A DNA stretch of 64,000 nt, taken from assembly GCA_000434395.1 (NCBI GenBank), contig FR878803.1, positions 20,201-84,200 on the forward strand, in the 5' to 3' direction. Made by a program: the position numbers and the translations under genes. The notes beneath the pieces are model-generated. The model was not told the DNA's origin and did no database searches. It was given only the letters and a program-made list of their open reading frames with translations. Shown piece after piece: positions 54,346-63,742 of this stretch; the stretch's first letter is position 1; each line of letters begins with the position of its first letter. This DNA is from Clostridium sp. CAG:568 (GTDB taxonomy: Bacteria; Bacillota_I; Bacilli_A; RFN20; CAG-288).

Positions 54346-55614
54346 CTATTCATCCTTATCAATTATATGACCTGAAGAAGAAATATTTTTCTCATCTCCA
54401 TCAAATGGAAAATTATCTTTATTCGCTGGAACATTCTTCACATCATCATTTACTTTGGACCTTATTTTATCGGAGTTATCCGTGACCAACTCATCAGGAA
54501 GCTCTGGAGTTGGAACAAAATCTTTGTCCTTTTTATTTAATCTTTTAGTTAGTTTGGATTTTCTTGAAAAATATTTCTTAAAGGCTTGAGGTGTAAAGAA
54601 CAAATCAAGAATTATGAATATAGCGATAAAAGCTAAGACGACCAAAGCCATTACAGATACAGGAACCTTATGTCCAAAGAAATCTAGCTCTAAACTAAAG
54701 TCACCTTCAACACCTTTTATGAAAGCTGTAATTTCTTGCTCACTCTTAGTTATTAGACCACTACCACTATTAGATGCATCGATCAAAGTTTGATAAAGTT
54801 CAGTCAATGGTTTACGCATAAAGTAATTTCTAAACAACCCTGATGAATAGGAACCAGGGAAGAACATGGTTAGATATTGAACATATCTAGGCATCATCGA
54901 AGCTGGTAGATATGCGCCACACAAGAATCCAATAGCGGCTGAGAAAATGGCTGTTACCGAAGACAATACTGAAACACTATTCACAAAGGAGCAAATAAAA
55001 TGTACTAAAAGCGTGGCACTAATTGTAGAAAGGAGCATAACTCCTACGATTGCACATCCATCTATGAAATCAGGAAGAATTGCCCCATAAGCAGCTAAGT
55101 AAATCAGACAAATTAAATAAACTATAAAATTGACTAAGAAAGTAACAACAGCATTGAACACAGCATATGAAACAGTGACTGTCGATCCACTAATAGGAGA
55201 AGAAGCAAAGTCTTTTGTAATTCCCATCTCCTTATCAGTTACCATAACATTTTCAGTATTTAAAGCAACCGTAATACAAGAGACAGACAAGACACCTGCT
55301 ATCATCCATTCATCTGCAATACCCCTAATTTTATGTACCAGTTCTAATGCCTCTTTAGTCGCATTCTCAGGATCGAACTCAAATCCCAAGCCTTCCTTGA
55401 TAGCTGCATCCAATTGAGATACTTCCATAGGCCTTAAGAAAATTACATAAACCACTAATACCACGAGTGGGACCATTAAGGAAAACAAGACAAGGGTATG
55501 ATTTTTCCAAAATACTTTGAAATGTCTTTTGACTAAATAATAAAGGACGCTCAATTGATTAGGCTTTTTATACAATTCAGCTTTGGATTCGTTATTAACA
55601 CTATTATTCATCAC
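54346..55614 (-). CDS. ABC-2 type exporter permease
   Basis: The 422-aa protein has six hydrophobic segments in the ABC-2 pattern, with FASSPISGSTVTVSYAVFN and FFPGSYSSGLFRNYF. An outside loop of ~70 residues lies before the last helix, and a charged tail of ~80 residues follows it. It overlaps the ATPase gene by 4 bases and forms an exporter with it. Daunorubicin-type resistance or lipid export are the usual roles of such pairs. Confidence 0.87.
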   Translation of the reverse strand: MMNNSVNNESKAELYKKPNQLSVLYYLVKRHFKVFWKNHTLVLFSLMVPLVVLVVYVIFLRPMEVSQLDAAIKEGLGFEFDPENATKEALELVHKIRGIADEWMIAGVLSVSCITVALNTENVMVTDKEMGITKDFASSPISGSTVTVSYAVFNAVVTFLVNFIVYLICLIYLAAYGAILPDFIDGCAIVGVMLLSTISATLLVHFICSFVNSVSVLSSVTAIFSAAIGFLCGAYLPASMMPRYVQYLTMFFPGSYSSGLFRNYFMRKPLTELYQTLIDASNSGSGLITKSEQEITAFIKGVEGDFSLELDFFGHKVPVSVMALVVLAFIAIFIILDLFFTPQAFKKYFSRKSKLTKRLNKKDKDFVPTPELPDELVTDNSDKIRSKVNDDVKNVPANKDNFPFDGDEKNISSSGHIIDKDE

Positions 55615-56600
55615 TTGCCTTCCTCCATATTTCTAACACCAGTCAAGTTCAAGAAAACATCATCCATACTTCCTTTGACCACTTCAAAATCAGTCAATAG
55701 ATTTTTGTTCTTATCTATGAAATCTATAGCATCGATTGAGTTTTTGACTAGAATTCTATAATAATTGCTATCGTGATTATACGTAAACTTTCTTCCTTGT
55801 AATAAAAATTGGTTCTCCCAATCTTCATTGTTCTTACCATAAACTAACACATAATCACCAGAATATTGGTTCTTCAACTGAGTAGGAGTTCCTTGAGCGA
55901 TTATATTACCCTTATCCATTACGACGGCATAAGTAGCTTTCTCTGCTTCTTCCATATAATGAGTTGTAAGGAAGACTGTCATTCCTGTTTTTTCTCTCAA
56001 ATCATTCACCAAATTCCATACGGAGATTCTTGTTTGAGGATCCAAACCTGTAGTAGGTTCATCCAATATCAAAAGCTTTGGATCATGCACCATAGCTCTA
56101 GCTATATCGACACGTCTCTTTTGACCACCAGATAACTTGCCGACAGGTCTTTTTAAGAAAGATTGAAGGCCGAGCATATCTATAAGTTTTTGAATTCTTT
56201 CTTTCTTAAAAGCTCCTCTCAATCCATAGAAACCAGCTCTTATTTCCAAATTATCAATTGGAGAAAGCAAAGGATCCAAAACTGAATTTTGAAAGACTAT
56301 TCCTATCTCGCTTTTGATGAGATCTGAATAATGATCTTGATCATAGCCATCCAAATAAATCTTTCCGCTATCTTTTGAAAGAATAGAAGTAATGATATTA
56401 ATTGTCGTTGATTTGCCAGCTCCGTTTTGTCCTAAGAAAGCAAATAAAGATTTCTTTTTCACTGAAAAAGAAATATCGTTTACAGCAGTTAAATCACCAT
56501 ATTTCTTGACTAAATGCTGAACAGATAATATTTCATCTTTTACTACAACTGAGTCATTCCTCGAAGGAGACCCAAATAAATGAAAAGGTTTAGAGCTCAT
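55611..56600 (-). CDS. ABC-2 type exporter ATPase (DrrA-like)
   Basis: The 329-aa ATPase has GQNGAGKSTT, LSGGQKRRVDIARAM, LLILDEPTTGLDP and TTHYMEEAEK, a DrrA/CcmA-class protein. The ~100 C-terminal residues are the regulatory tail seen in this class. A GGAGG site is upstream. Confidence 0.93.
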   Translation of the reverse strand: MSSKPFHLFGSPSRNDSVVVKDEILSVQHLVKKYGDLTAVNDISFSVKKKSLFAFLGQNGAGKSTTINIITSILSKDSGKIYLDGYDQDHYSDLIKSEIGIVFQNSVLDPLLSPIDNLEIRAGFYGLRGAFKKERIQKLIDMLGLQSFLKRPVGKLSGGQKRRVDIARAMVHDPKLLILDEPTTGLDPQTRISVWNLVNDLREKTGMTVFLTTHYMEEAEKATYAVVMDKGNIIAQGTPTQLKNQYSGDYVLVYGKNNEDWENQFLLQGRKFTYNHDSNYYRILVKNSIDAIDFIDKNKNLLTDFEVVKGSMDDVFLNLTGVRNMEEGK

Positions 56601-56708
56601 ATAACCTCCTTACATTAATGCGTATTTTATCATACCAACAATTTATAAGAAAAAGCTAGACAAGGTATGTATCATTCTTTTTTTAAAACAATTTATTGTC
56701 CTTTTCAA

Positions 56709-56737
56709 AGTAAAAGTTCAACAAATCCACTTTTACT
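56709..56737. promoter_or_regulatory. Inverted repeat upstream of deoD
   Basis: A perfect AGTAAAAGT (56709-56717) / ACTTTTACT (56729-56737) pair has an 11-bp spacer, about 90 bp before the deoD start. An operator is more likely than a terminator since no T-run follows. Confidence 0.4.
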
Positions 56738-56827
56738 AAGGTATATGTTTTATTGAGATTCTAACCACCTACTAAATCATTCTCATCATGTTAAAATAAA
56801 TCGAATAGAAAGGATTAAATTTTAACT

Positions 56828-57583
56828 ATGGAAAAAGAAGAAATTGACAACACTCCTACCCCACACAACAGTGGAAGAAAAGGAGATTTCGCCAAAGTTT
56901 GTTTGATGCCTGGAGACCCTTTAAGAGCCAAGTTTATCGCTGAAAACTTTCTTGAAAACCCTGTACAAGTAAATGGTGTTAGAGGAATGCTCGGATACAC
57001 CGGAACATATAAGGGAATCAAAATCTCAGTCATGGGCTCTGGAATGGGTATGCCTTCAATTGGAATCTATGCTACTGAATTGTTTAGATTCTATGGTGTA
57101 GAAAAAATCATTCGTGTCGGATCTTGTGGTGGATATGATCCAGAATTGAAAGTGTTCGATACATTAATTGTCCAATCCGCTTCTACAAACTCCAGTTGGG
57201 CAAAGCAATATGAATTGCCCGGTGATTACTCAGCTACACCTGACTTCCAAACCATGATTGATGCTTATGAAACTGCAAAGAAGCTTGGAATTCCTACCAA
57301 GGCTGCAGATGTTCTCTCTGAAGATAACTTTTATAACGATGTAAATCCTGAGGGATGGAAGAAATGGACTTCTATGGGAATATCAGCTTGTGAAATGGAA
57401 TCATTTGCTCTATTCTGCATCGCTAAGCATCTCCACAAGAAAGCTTTGACCATTCTCACCGTTTCAGACTCTGTCATCAATCATGTATACACAACAGCCG
57501 AAGAAAGACAAACATCATTCAAGAATATGATGCAACTCGCTTTAGAGACTGCCTTAGTCGGAGAGTTGAGAGACAGCAAGTAA
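56828..57583 (+). CDS. deoD: Purine nucleoside phosphorylase, DeoD type
   Basis: The 251-aa enzyme has CLMPGDPLRAKFIAENFLE, VMGSGMGMPSIGIY, RVGSCGGYDPELKVFD and SACEMESFALF, the DeoD substrate and phosphate sites. It splits purine nucleosides with phosphate to give base and ribose-1-phosphate. With the nucleoside ABC importer it would feed purine scavenging. The N-terminus is ~15 residues longer than E. coli DeoD. Confidence 0.96.
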   Translation: MEKEEIDNTPTPHNSGRKGDFAKVCLMPGDPLRAKFIAENFLENPVQVNGVRGMLGYTGTYKGIKISVMGSGMGMPSIGIYATELFRFYGVEKIIRVGSCGGYDPELKVFDTLIVQSASTNSSWAKQYELPGDYSATPDFQTMIDAYETAKKLGIPTKAADVLSEDNFYNDVNPEGWKKWTSMGISACEMESFALFCIAKHLHKKALTILTVSDSVINHVYTTAEERQTSFKNMMQLALETALVGELRDSK

Positions 57584-57605
57584 TTTAAATTTAGGAGAAA
57601 ATAAA

Positions 57606-58241
57606 ATGACTGTTCTTTTTGTAACCATATTAGTCATTTGGATTCTCCTTTCTCTATTCTTATTTGTTTGGTTCATGACCGCTAATATCAGAAGTAAAAA
57701 ATCTTTTGATGACAAGGTCTACAAGAAATTGATGAGTCTAGCAAAGAATAGAGATTATTTGATGTTCAACAATGTAAAAAGCAACGATGAGTTCGGAAAC
57801 GAATATGAGTTTAAGTATATGATAATGGCAGATAAGTTTTGTTATGCCATCAATGAATTGAACGTCAATGGTGCTATCTCCGGAATCAACATAAATGACA
57901 ATTTCTTCAGTAATATTGATTTAAAAAATAAAAGAATCTCTATTGATAACTTCTATAAAACTACTAAGAAAATGGCTAAGGGATTAGATTCTTACTTACA
58001 ACAAAGAGATATAACAGACAACTGCTACATAATTCCTATAACTGTTGTTCCCAATTCAATAAGCATCGATCCTGTTTTAAAATGCGAGCACGATAATTCT
58101 TACCTTTTCAAATTAAAGGATTTAAAGAAAGGTATTATATCTATCGAAGATAAAACTAATGTCGGTCCAGTTAGAAAGGATGTCGCTGAGGCATATAGAA
58201 AAACATTAATATCTTTATCCTCGGTAGAAGATAAAAAATAG
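57606..58241 (+). CDS. Hypothetical membrane-anchored protein
   Basis: This 211-aa protein has one N-terminal membrane helix (about 3-25) and a soluble Lys/Asp/Asn-rich part with no recognised motif. It follows deoD by 22 bp with AGGAG before the start and is probably co-transcribed. Confidence 0.65.
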   Translation: MTVLFVTILVIWILLSLFLFVWFMTANIRSKKSFDDKVYKKLMSLAKNRDYLMFNNVKSNDEFGNEYEFKYMIMADKFCYAINELNVNGAISGININDNFFSNIDLKNKRISIDNFYKTTKKMAKGLDSYLQQRDITDNCYIIPITVVPNSISIDPVLKCEHDNSYLFKLKDLKKGIISIEDKTNVGPVRKDVAEAYRKTLISLSSVEDKK

Positions 58242-58308
58242 GTTTTTGTAAAAAATTTATTAAGCCTTATCCAAAAAGAAAATAAAATAAGTTTGGAGGT
58301 TAGTTTTT

Positions 58309-58494
58309 ATGACCAAATTAATAGTTTCAAATATGAAATGTATGGGATGTGTACATAAGATAGAAGATATATTGAAGACAAATTCAATAGAAGCCGAAGT
58401 CAAGCTTGAAGATAAGACAGTGACAATAAATGAAACTGATGCAAATAAAGCAAAGGCTTTGATCAAGTCCATCGGTTATTTAGTGAAAGAATAA
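58309..58494 (+). CDS. CopZ-like heavy-metal-associated protein
   Basis: The 61-aa protein is one HMA fold (beta-alpha-beta-beta-alpha-beta) with the metal motif MKCMGCV (two Cys, near residues 9-15). It fits a copper chaperone, but no copper ATPase is in the window. GGAGG lies just upstream. It is followed after 4 bp by a membrane protein. Confidence 0.85.
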   Translation: MTKLIVSNMKCMGCVHKIEDILKTNSIEAEVKLEDKTVTINETDANKAKALIKSIGYLVKE

Positions 58495-58498
58495 ACAC

Positions 58499-59755
58499 AT
58501 GAAAGAATTTCAAAAAATATTGAAAGAAATCGGATGGAAGAATTTTTGGAGGTTGACTGGTGGACTAGTATTGCCGATCACAATGCTAGCAATACTAGTG
58601 ATGTTTGCTCCGACAACTTCTTTCATAACCTTGTTCTTAATTCCTCTTGTCATTCCTTTATTGGCTATCAATTGTCAAAAAGTTTGGTACAAAGCTATGG
58701 GCAAAAATGATGAAGACATCTCACCTTTCGATTATGGAAGATACTATAAAAATGGTGGCTTATATGGATCGTTGGGATTTTTATCACCAACAGTATCTTC
58801 AGCTTTGATAGGTGCGGCTTGCTTCACCTTACTAACTTTAGTTTTTCCTAACTTGATGGGTGCTTTCGGTCAATATGATGTATTGTTAGAAGCAGAACGT
58901 ATATTTGCTAACAACTATAACGATGGATATACATACATATTAGACAACATCAGTGCTTTCACCGGTCCTCTAGTAGTCGTAGTTGGAATAACTTTATTCG
59001 TCGCTTTAGTTTTCTTCCTATTCTTTATCATCAATTCTTTCCAAGGATATGTCACTTTTCAAAAAGTATTACCCGATGCCGACTTAAACATTGTCGGAGG
59101 TGCTTCTAGAACAATGGGTAGAACTTTGGAAAAAGGTATGTTATCCAGGAAATTAAAGACAAATTGGTTCATAATAGTTCCCATCATTATATTCAACATG
59201 TTAGTCCAAGGTGGATTTATGACTTTATTTTCTTTAATTCGTAACGATTATCCTCAGTTGATTTGCGGAGTACCAGCCGCAATAGGAATGATATTATCGA
59301 CTCCTTTGATCACTCTTCTTTTGATATCAAACGTATCGACTGCAAATATCATTCTTCCTACAATCGCCTTAAGAGTAAACGAAAGAGACAGAGCATATTT
59401 AGATGCTATCTACTATAACAAGAGCTATCAACATTCAAAAGAAAATTCAGGAAAAACTCCATTCGATGGTTTAGCTGGTCCTATAAACGCCAATGTTGAA
59501 GAGAGTGAAGGTGGTTTCTTCGATGCTTCCAAAGATGATGGACCTACTTTCTACTCACCTCAAAATGACGATACATCCCCTTCAAAACCAGTCGATGAAA
59601 AAGACGATCAAAAATCAAATACTGATGCTGAGAAACAATCTGATAACAAGAGCAGTTCGCCTTCGTTCGGTTTCTTCGACTTTTCATCTAGCAATGATAA
59701 AAAAGATGATTCAAATGAAGAAAACGGTTCAAATAAAGATAAAAAAGAAAAATAA
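58499..59755 (+). CDS. Hypothetical multi-pass membrane protein
   Basis: The 418-aa protein has about six membrane helices up to residue ~290, then a hydrophilic Asp/Ser/Lys-rich tail of ~110 residues ending in a Lys/Asp low-complexity run. No transporter family recognised. It starts 4 bp after the CopZ-like gene and may work with it, but the link rests only on spacing. Confidence 0.65.
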   Translation: MKEFQKILKEIGWKNFWRLTGGLVLPITMLAILVMFAPTTSFITLFLIPLVIPLLAINCQKVWYKAMGKNDEDISPFDYGRYYKNGGLYGSLGFLSPTVSSALIGAACFTLLTLVFPNLMGAFGQYDVLLEAERIFANNYNDGYTYILDNISAFTGPLVVVVGITLFVALVFFLFFIINSFQGYVTFQKVLPDADLNIVGGASRTMGRTLEKGMLSRKLKTNWFIIVPIIIFNMLVQGGFMTLFSLIRNDYPQLICGVPAAIGMILSTPLITLLLISNVSTANIILPTIALRVNERDRAYLDAIYYNKSYQHSKENSGKTPFDGLAGPINANVEESEGGFFDASKDDGPTFYSPQNDDTSPSKPVDEKDDQKSNTDAEKQSDNKSSSPSFGFFDFSSSNDKKDDSNEENGSNKDKKEK

Positions 59756-59826
59756 TTGCTGAGTTTTTATCGTTATTAAGTATACTTTCAATAAAAAAAT
59801 GGAAAGGAGGATATCTAAACAAATCA

Positions 59827-60324
59827 ATGATCAAAATTTACACCTCTCCTTTTTGTTCTTCTTGTAAAAAAGTTAAAAACTATTTTAAAGAAAAAGGAAT
59901 TCCAGTAAAAAACATAGATATAATCGCTGGAGATTTAACTGTAGAAGATATCTATGAAATACTAAAGAAAAGCGATTATGGAACAGAAGAAATAGTTTCT
60001 TCCAGGTCCAAAATATTCAAAGAGAAAAGACCTGACTTCAATTCGATGAGCGTAAAACAATTAGCTGAATTCATCGTTGCCAATCCGACAATTTTAAGAA
60101 GACCTATCATCGTCGATGATAGAAAGATACAAGTCGGATATGATCCTGATGAATTGACAGCATTCAGACCTATCATCAAACAGATAATTATTGAAAACTG
60201 TGCTAATTGTCCTTTGAATAAAGTCTGTAAGCATATGCCTTACCCCAAAGAAACAAAGCAATTATGTGAGGATAAGAAAGAATTTAAAAAGCCTCAAATA
60301 CAATTAGTAAAGCAACCTAGCTAA
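59827..60324 (+). CDS. Spx/ArsC-family protein with Cys-rich C-terminal extension
   Basis: The 165-aa protein opens as Spx does: IKIYTSPFCSSCKKVKNYF, with the CxxC redox switch (Cys10, Cys13), then MSVKQLAEFIVANPTILRRPI and ILRRPIIVD near residue 95. Spx binds RNA polymerase and answers thiol stress. The usual end (about residue 130) is followed by NCANCPLNKVCKHMP and a further Cys, a Cys-rich tail that ordinary Spx lacks; it could bind a metal or add a second switch. The AAAGGAGG site is 16 bases from the ATG, longer than usual. Confidence 0.8.
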   Translation: MIKIYTSPFCSSCKKVKNYFKEKGIPVKNIDIIAGDLTVEDIYEILKKSDYGTEEIVSSRSKIFKEKRPDFNSMSVKQLAEFIVANPTILRRPIIVDDRKIQVGYDPDELTAFRPIIKQIIIENCANCPLNKVCKHMPYPKETKQLCEDKKEFKKPQIQLVKQPS

Positions 60325-60336
60325 GGTTGCTTTTTT
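60311..60336 (+). terminator. Terminator of Spx-like gene
   Basis: AGCAACC/GGTTGCT stem then T6. It overlaps the gene's stop codon in part. Confidence 0.85.
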
Positions 60337-60365
60337 AAAAAAGGATTTGAGCATCACTCAAATCC
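60337..60365 (-). terminator. Terminator of LtaS-like gene
   Basis: GGATTTGAG/CTCAAATCC stem (60343-60365) with A6 to its left, U on the minus strand; it overlaps the end of the gene and abuts the Spx terminator. Confidence 0.8.
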
Positions 60366-62318
60366 TCCATTATTGTTAATTATATTGTAATTATAAATCA
60401 ATATGACAACCTCTTTTACTTTCTTCATAAACAACTGCTGATCTTCATCTGAAATATCGTCAGCCTTAAATTTTATTCCATCCTCTTCTTGAGATACAGT
60501 AACGAAATCAGAGGTCATATAGAATTGAGTCTCGTGCGAATAAAATAGATTGTCATACTTAGTTTGGGTTCTAAAGATGGAAACACCCATATATCTATCC
60601 GTAATATAGTCAATTCCTAATATATCCAATAATGTAGGAACGATGACATATGGACTTGTAATATCAGTATAACTTACTATCTCATTTTCATTTAATCCAT
60701 TGTTCTCTGCATATGCTTTCTTCAATGTCGGATTACATATCATATTGATTGTTGAATATCTTTCAGGTAAATATATATCTGAATCTTCAATATTACATAC
60801 ATAAGACATCAACATCTTATCTGCGTTATCGCTCTTATAGTAGGATTCATGATCCCCATACAAGACTATTACTGTATTGTCATATAAATTCGTTTCTTTC
60901 AATCTATTTATTATCTTTCCTAACGCCACATCAAAATCCATCATAGCACATTGAATATATTCGATTTGATTTTGAATAGTGACAGAATCATCACTGCAGA
61001 TATTGACCCATTTACCTTCTGACTCAGCCTCTTTCAATTTGGAGTAATATCCGAGATTCTTAAACTTTGTATAGTTTGGGCATTTTTTGCTATATGGGCC
61101 ATGAGTTGAAAAAGTAGTATAGAAAGTAAAAAACGGCTCATCTTGAACAGGAACAAGTTTATCCAATGTTAAATCGACAAAATCACTATCTAATGGATAA
61201 GAACCATTCCATTTATAAATACCTTCTATGACATCGGGATTGATATCATTGGCAAAGTACGAATTAGTAAATCCAAAATTCTTTATTTCTTCTCCTCTGT
61301 TATAGAAAGCATTATTGTTATCATGAAAGAATGAAGTAGTATATCCATTATTATTCAATATATTAGGAAGAGAATATCTATCCTTGATTCTTCCAGATTG
61401 AACACTGGTTTGTGAAGCTCCTAAACCTGTGATTCCGATAAACTCTGACACATTCGTTTTGTTCTTCGAAACATTATTAACTAAATTAATTGAGTCCTTC
61501 TCCAAAGAATATAAGTTAGGTGTTAGAGTTTCATTGACAAGATATGAGCAACCAGTCTCAATCATGATAGTCAATACATTGTAATTCTGACATATTCCTT
61601 GGTAATCAGAAGTGTTAAGCCTATCATTAGCATCTTTGGTTTTTATCTTATCGTTAGAAGTCGGGTTTATCGTGGTGACTAAATCACTGAAACTAAAATT
61701 CAATACTCCAAATTTATTTAAAGATTCTTTCTTTTGTGTTTGAGTTATAAAGTTAATTGTTTGGAAAGGATTTAATCCTGATTCATTAGCATCTTTCACA
61801 AAAAATAATGTGCAGCTATTAAAAATCAAGAAAATAGCAGCCATGATTCCAGATATTATAGCTGGATGTTTAACTTTCTTATCGATCTTCTCAGATCCCT
61901 TTTTGGTCAAAAAATACATAGTAACTATAAGACCTGAAGTGACTAAATAAATAATCAACGAATATATTATTGATTTCCAAGGAATATAGCTTGAATTAAA
62001 GACTGAGACTGTGGTTCCTATCATCGCTAAATAGCTGAAGGAAAATATATCACCAGTGGATTCAAACATCATCAAATTCAAAAAGACTAACAAAGAAAAG
62101 ATAACACCAATCACTATCGAATAAATCAATGAATACTTATTTGATTTAAAGAAGAATATCGGCAATATCAAAAGAATATATAAAGATAATTCCAAAAACG
62201 GACCAGCATAATAGAACTGACCATATATCATCTCGTTCAGCAATATATCGAACGCAAACATGAATAAGAAAAGAATGATTGATAAATATATTTTTCTTAT
62301 TAGGTTATAATTCTTCAT
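60354..62318 (-). CDS. LtaS-like phosphoglycerol transferase
   Basis: The 654-aa protein has five N-terminal membrane helices (within residues 8-175) and a sulfatase-fold outside domain. Catalytic residues match LtaS: Glu254 (MIETGC), Thr288 (KTNVSEF), His406 (STHGPYS), Asp489/His490 (LYGDHESYY). It should polymerise or transfer glycerol phosphate from phosphatidylglycerol to make lipoteichoic acid or modify a glycan. Length equals that of classic LtaS, but the catalytic Thr region is short of the usual QTSDGKTSD block, so it could be a phosphoglycerol transferase of another glycan. Confidence 0.85.
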   Translation of the reverse strand: MKNYNLIRKIYLSIILFLFMFAFDILLNEMIYGQFYYAGPFLELSLYILLILPIFFFKSNKYSLIYSIVIGVIFSLLVFLNLMMFESTGDIFSFSYLAMIGTTVSVFNSSYIPWKSIIYSLIIYLVTSGLIVTMYFLTKKGSEKIDKKVKHPAIISGIMAAIFLIFNSCTLFFVKDANESGLNPFQTINFITQTQKKESLNKFGVLNFSFSDLVTTINPTSNDKIKTKDANDRLNTSDYQGICQNYNVLTIMIETGCSYLVNETLTPNLYSLEKDSINLVNNVSKNKTNVSEFIGITGLGASQTSVQSGRIKDRYSLPNILNNNGYTTSFFHDNNNAFYNRGEEIKNFGFTNSYFANDINPDVIEGIYKWNGSYPLDSDFVDLTLDKLVPVQDEPFFTFYTTFSTHGPYSKKCPNYTKFKNLGYYSKLKEAESEGKWVNICSDDSVTIQNQIEYIQCAMMDFDVALGKIINRLKETNLYDNTVIVLYGDHESYYKSDNADKMLMSYVCNIEDSDIYLPERYSTINMICNPTLKKAYAENNGLNENEIVSYTDITSPYVIVPTLLDILGIDYITDRYMGVSIFRTQTKYDNLFYSHETQFYMTSDFVTVSQEEDGIKFKADDISDEDQQLFMKKVKEVVILIYNYNIINNNGGFE

Positions 62319-62479
62319 TCTTTACTCGCCCTTCTTTACTATTTTTTTACATTTTAATCATCCACCTTAAAATAATCTAATAGTTTTTATGTTTGATAGT
62401 TCATACCAAAGTAAATGAAATAAAGCAACAAAACCGCTGTGTTAAAATTAACGAGTAATATTAGGGGCAATAAAAAAAT

Positions 62480-63277
62480 ATGAACTTTAAAACATTTGCC
62501 CTGGATGGAAGATTTGGTGATCCGAGCCGTTTCTCCGTTGCTAAGATGGTCAAGGACGAACTGGAGAAAGGAGGAATGAGTTATTCTGAGTTGTGTCCTG
62601 ACATAGTTATTTGCATCGGAGGAGACGGAAGTCTCCTCAAGTCTTTGAATTCCAGGGGATATGAAGGTAATTACCTTCTTATTAATGGCGGAACTTTAGG
62701 TTATTTAGGCGATTATCATACAAATGAATGGGAAAAAGCCGTCTTCGATTTATTGAGTGACAAGACTCCTAGTTTCGAAGAACATATTCCATTAGTTTGT
62801 CAAGACAAGAGCGGCCACTTCTTCTATGCGGCCAATGACATTTCTATGATAGCTCCAGTCAGAGCTATAAACTTCGATTTATTGATAGACAACGAAAAAT
62901 TACTAGCCACCCAAGCTAGTGGATTGATCGTGTGTTCACCTTTAGGTAGCACAGCATTCAATTTATCAGTAGATGGACCTGTATTATTAACTGGTAATTC
63001 AACTTATTCATTCTCATTGGTAGCTCCGATTTGTAATAAAGTAACACATACATTCATAAAACATGGCGTATTAAATAGTACATCCACATTGAAAATTAGA
63101 TTAGAGCAAAACGCAAAATTATATAAGTTCGGTGGAGACGGAATAGAAAACAGGACTATGTATGGACATGATTTTTGTTTCTATCCATCTACAAAAAGGA
63201 AATTCTATATCGTTAGATATAAAAACCACTCCTTGATAAGAAGAATGTCGGATTCATTTTCAACTGTCAAAGGATAA
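62480..63277 (+). CDS. nadK: NAD kinase
   Basis: The 265-aa enzyme has the GGDGSLLKSL (47-56) phosphate site, AANDIS (NE/D motif), and CSPLGSTAFNLSVDGP. It phosphorylates NAD to NADP and is essential in most bacteria. The start lies 21 bases after a GGGG-type ribosome site. A small membrane protein follows. Confidence 0.94.
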   Translation: MNFKTFALDGRFGDPSRFSVAKMVKDELEKGGMSYSELCPDIVICIGGDGSLLKSLNSRGYEGNYLLINGGTLGYLGDYHTNEWEKAVFDLLSDKTPSFEEHIPLVCQDKSGHFFYAANDISMIAPVRAINFDLLIDNEKLLATQASGLIVCSPLGSTAFNLSVDGPVLLTGNSTYSFSLVAPICNKVTHTFIKHGVLNSTSTLKIRLEQNAKLYKFGGDGIENRTMYGHDFCFYPSTKRKFYIVRYKNHSLIRRMSDSFSTVKG

Positions 63278-63292
63278 AGAGAGGAAATTACA

Positions 63293-63691
63293 ATGCCATT
63301 ATTTGATTCAACATTCACTGGTTATGAGTGGTACATGATTTTGATTTATGTAGTCGTAGTACTAGGACTTGTAGGTCTCATAACTTATCTTTGTATTCAT
63401 TTTTCAAAAGGAAAAATTAAAAACAGAGAAGAGAAGAAAGAAAGCGAAGTCTATGTTCAAAAGACTAGCCAAGTAGCACAAATATTCGGTGGAAAAGAAA
63501 ACATCATTTCTATTGAAATAAGAGGGTCTAGAGTTGTAGTAAACGTCAAGACTACAAACGGAATCGATCCAAAGAAATTAGATGAAGAAGGGCTCAAAGG
63601 TTCTATTATCATGGGTCAAAAAGTCATGTTCCCTGTCGGAAGCCAAGCTGAGGAATTTGCTAAAGACCTCAAGAATAAAATAGACGGATAA
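63293..63691 (+). CDS. Degenerate PTS EIIB-like domain on a membrane anchor
   Basis: The 132-aa protein has a membrane helix (about 15-38) and a Glu/Lys-rich linker, then KTSQVAQIFGGKENIISIEIRGSRVVVNVK, which matches the glucose-type EIIB entry except that CxTRLR is replaced by RGSRVV, so the phospho-cysteine is gone. The end (MFPVGSQAEEFAKDL) matches the EIIB end. It cannot carry a phosphate in the usual way and may be a regulator or scaffold. It follows nadK by 15 bp with GAGG upstream. Confidence 0.75.
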   Translation: MPLFDSTFTGYEWYMILIYVVVVLGLVGLITYLCIHFSKGKIKNREEKKESEVYVQKTSQVAQIFGGKENIISIEIRGSRVVVNVKTTNGIDPKKLDEEGLKGSIIMGQKVMFPVGSQAEEFAKDLKNKIDG

Positions 63692-63696
63692 TAAAA

Positions 63697-63725
63697 TAGT
63701 GGAATCGCTCGATTCCACTATTTTT
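63697..63725 (+). terminator. Terminator of nadK operon
   Basis: TAGTGGAATCG/CGATTCCACTA stem with a 2-base loop, then T5. Confidence 0.92.
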
Positions 63726-63742
63726 ATTCTCAGTTCAATTAA

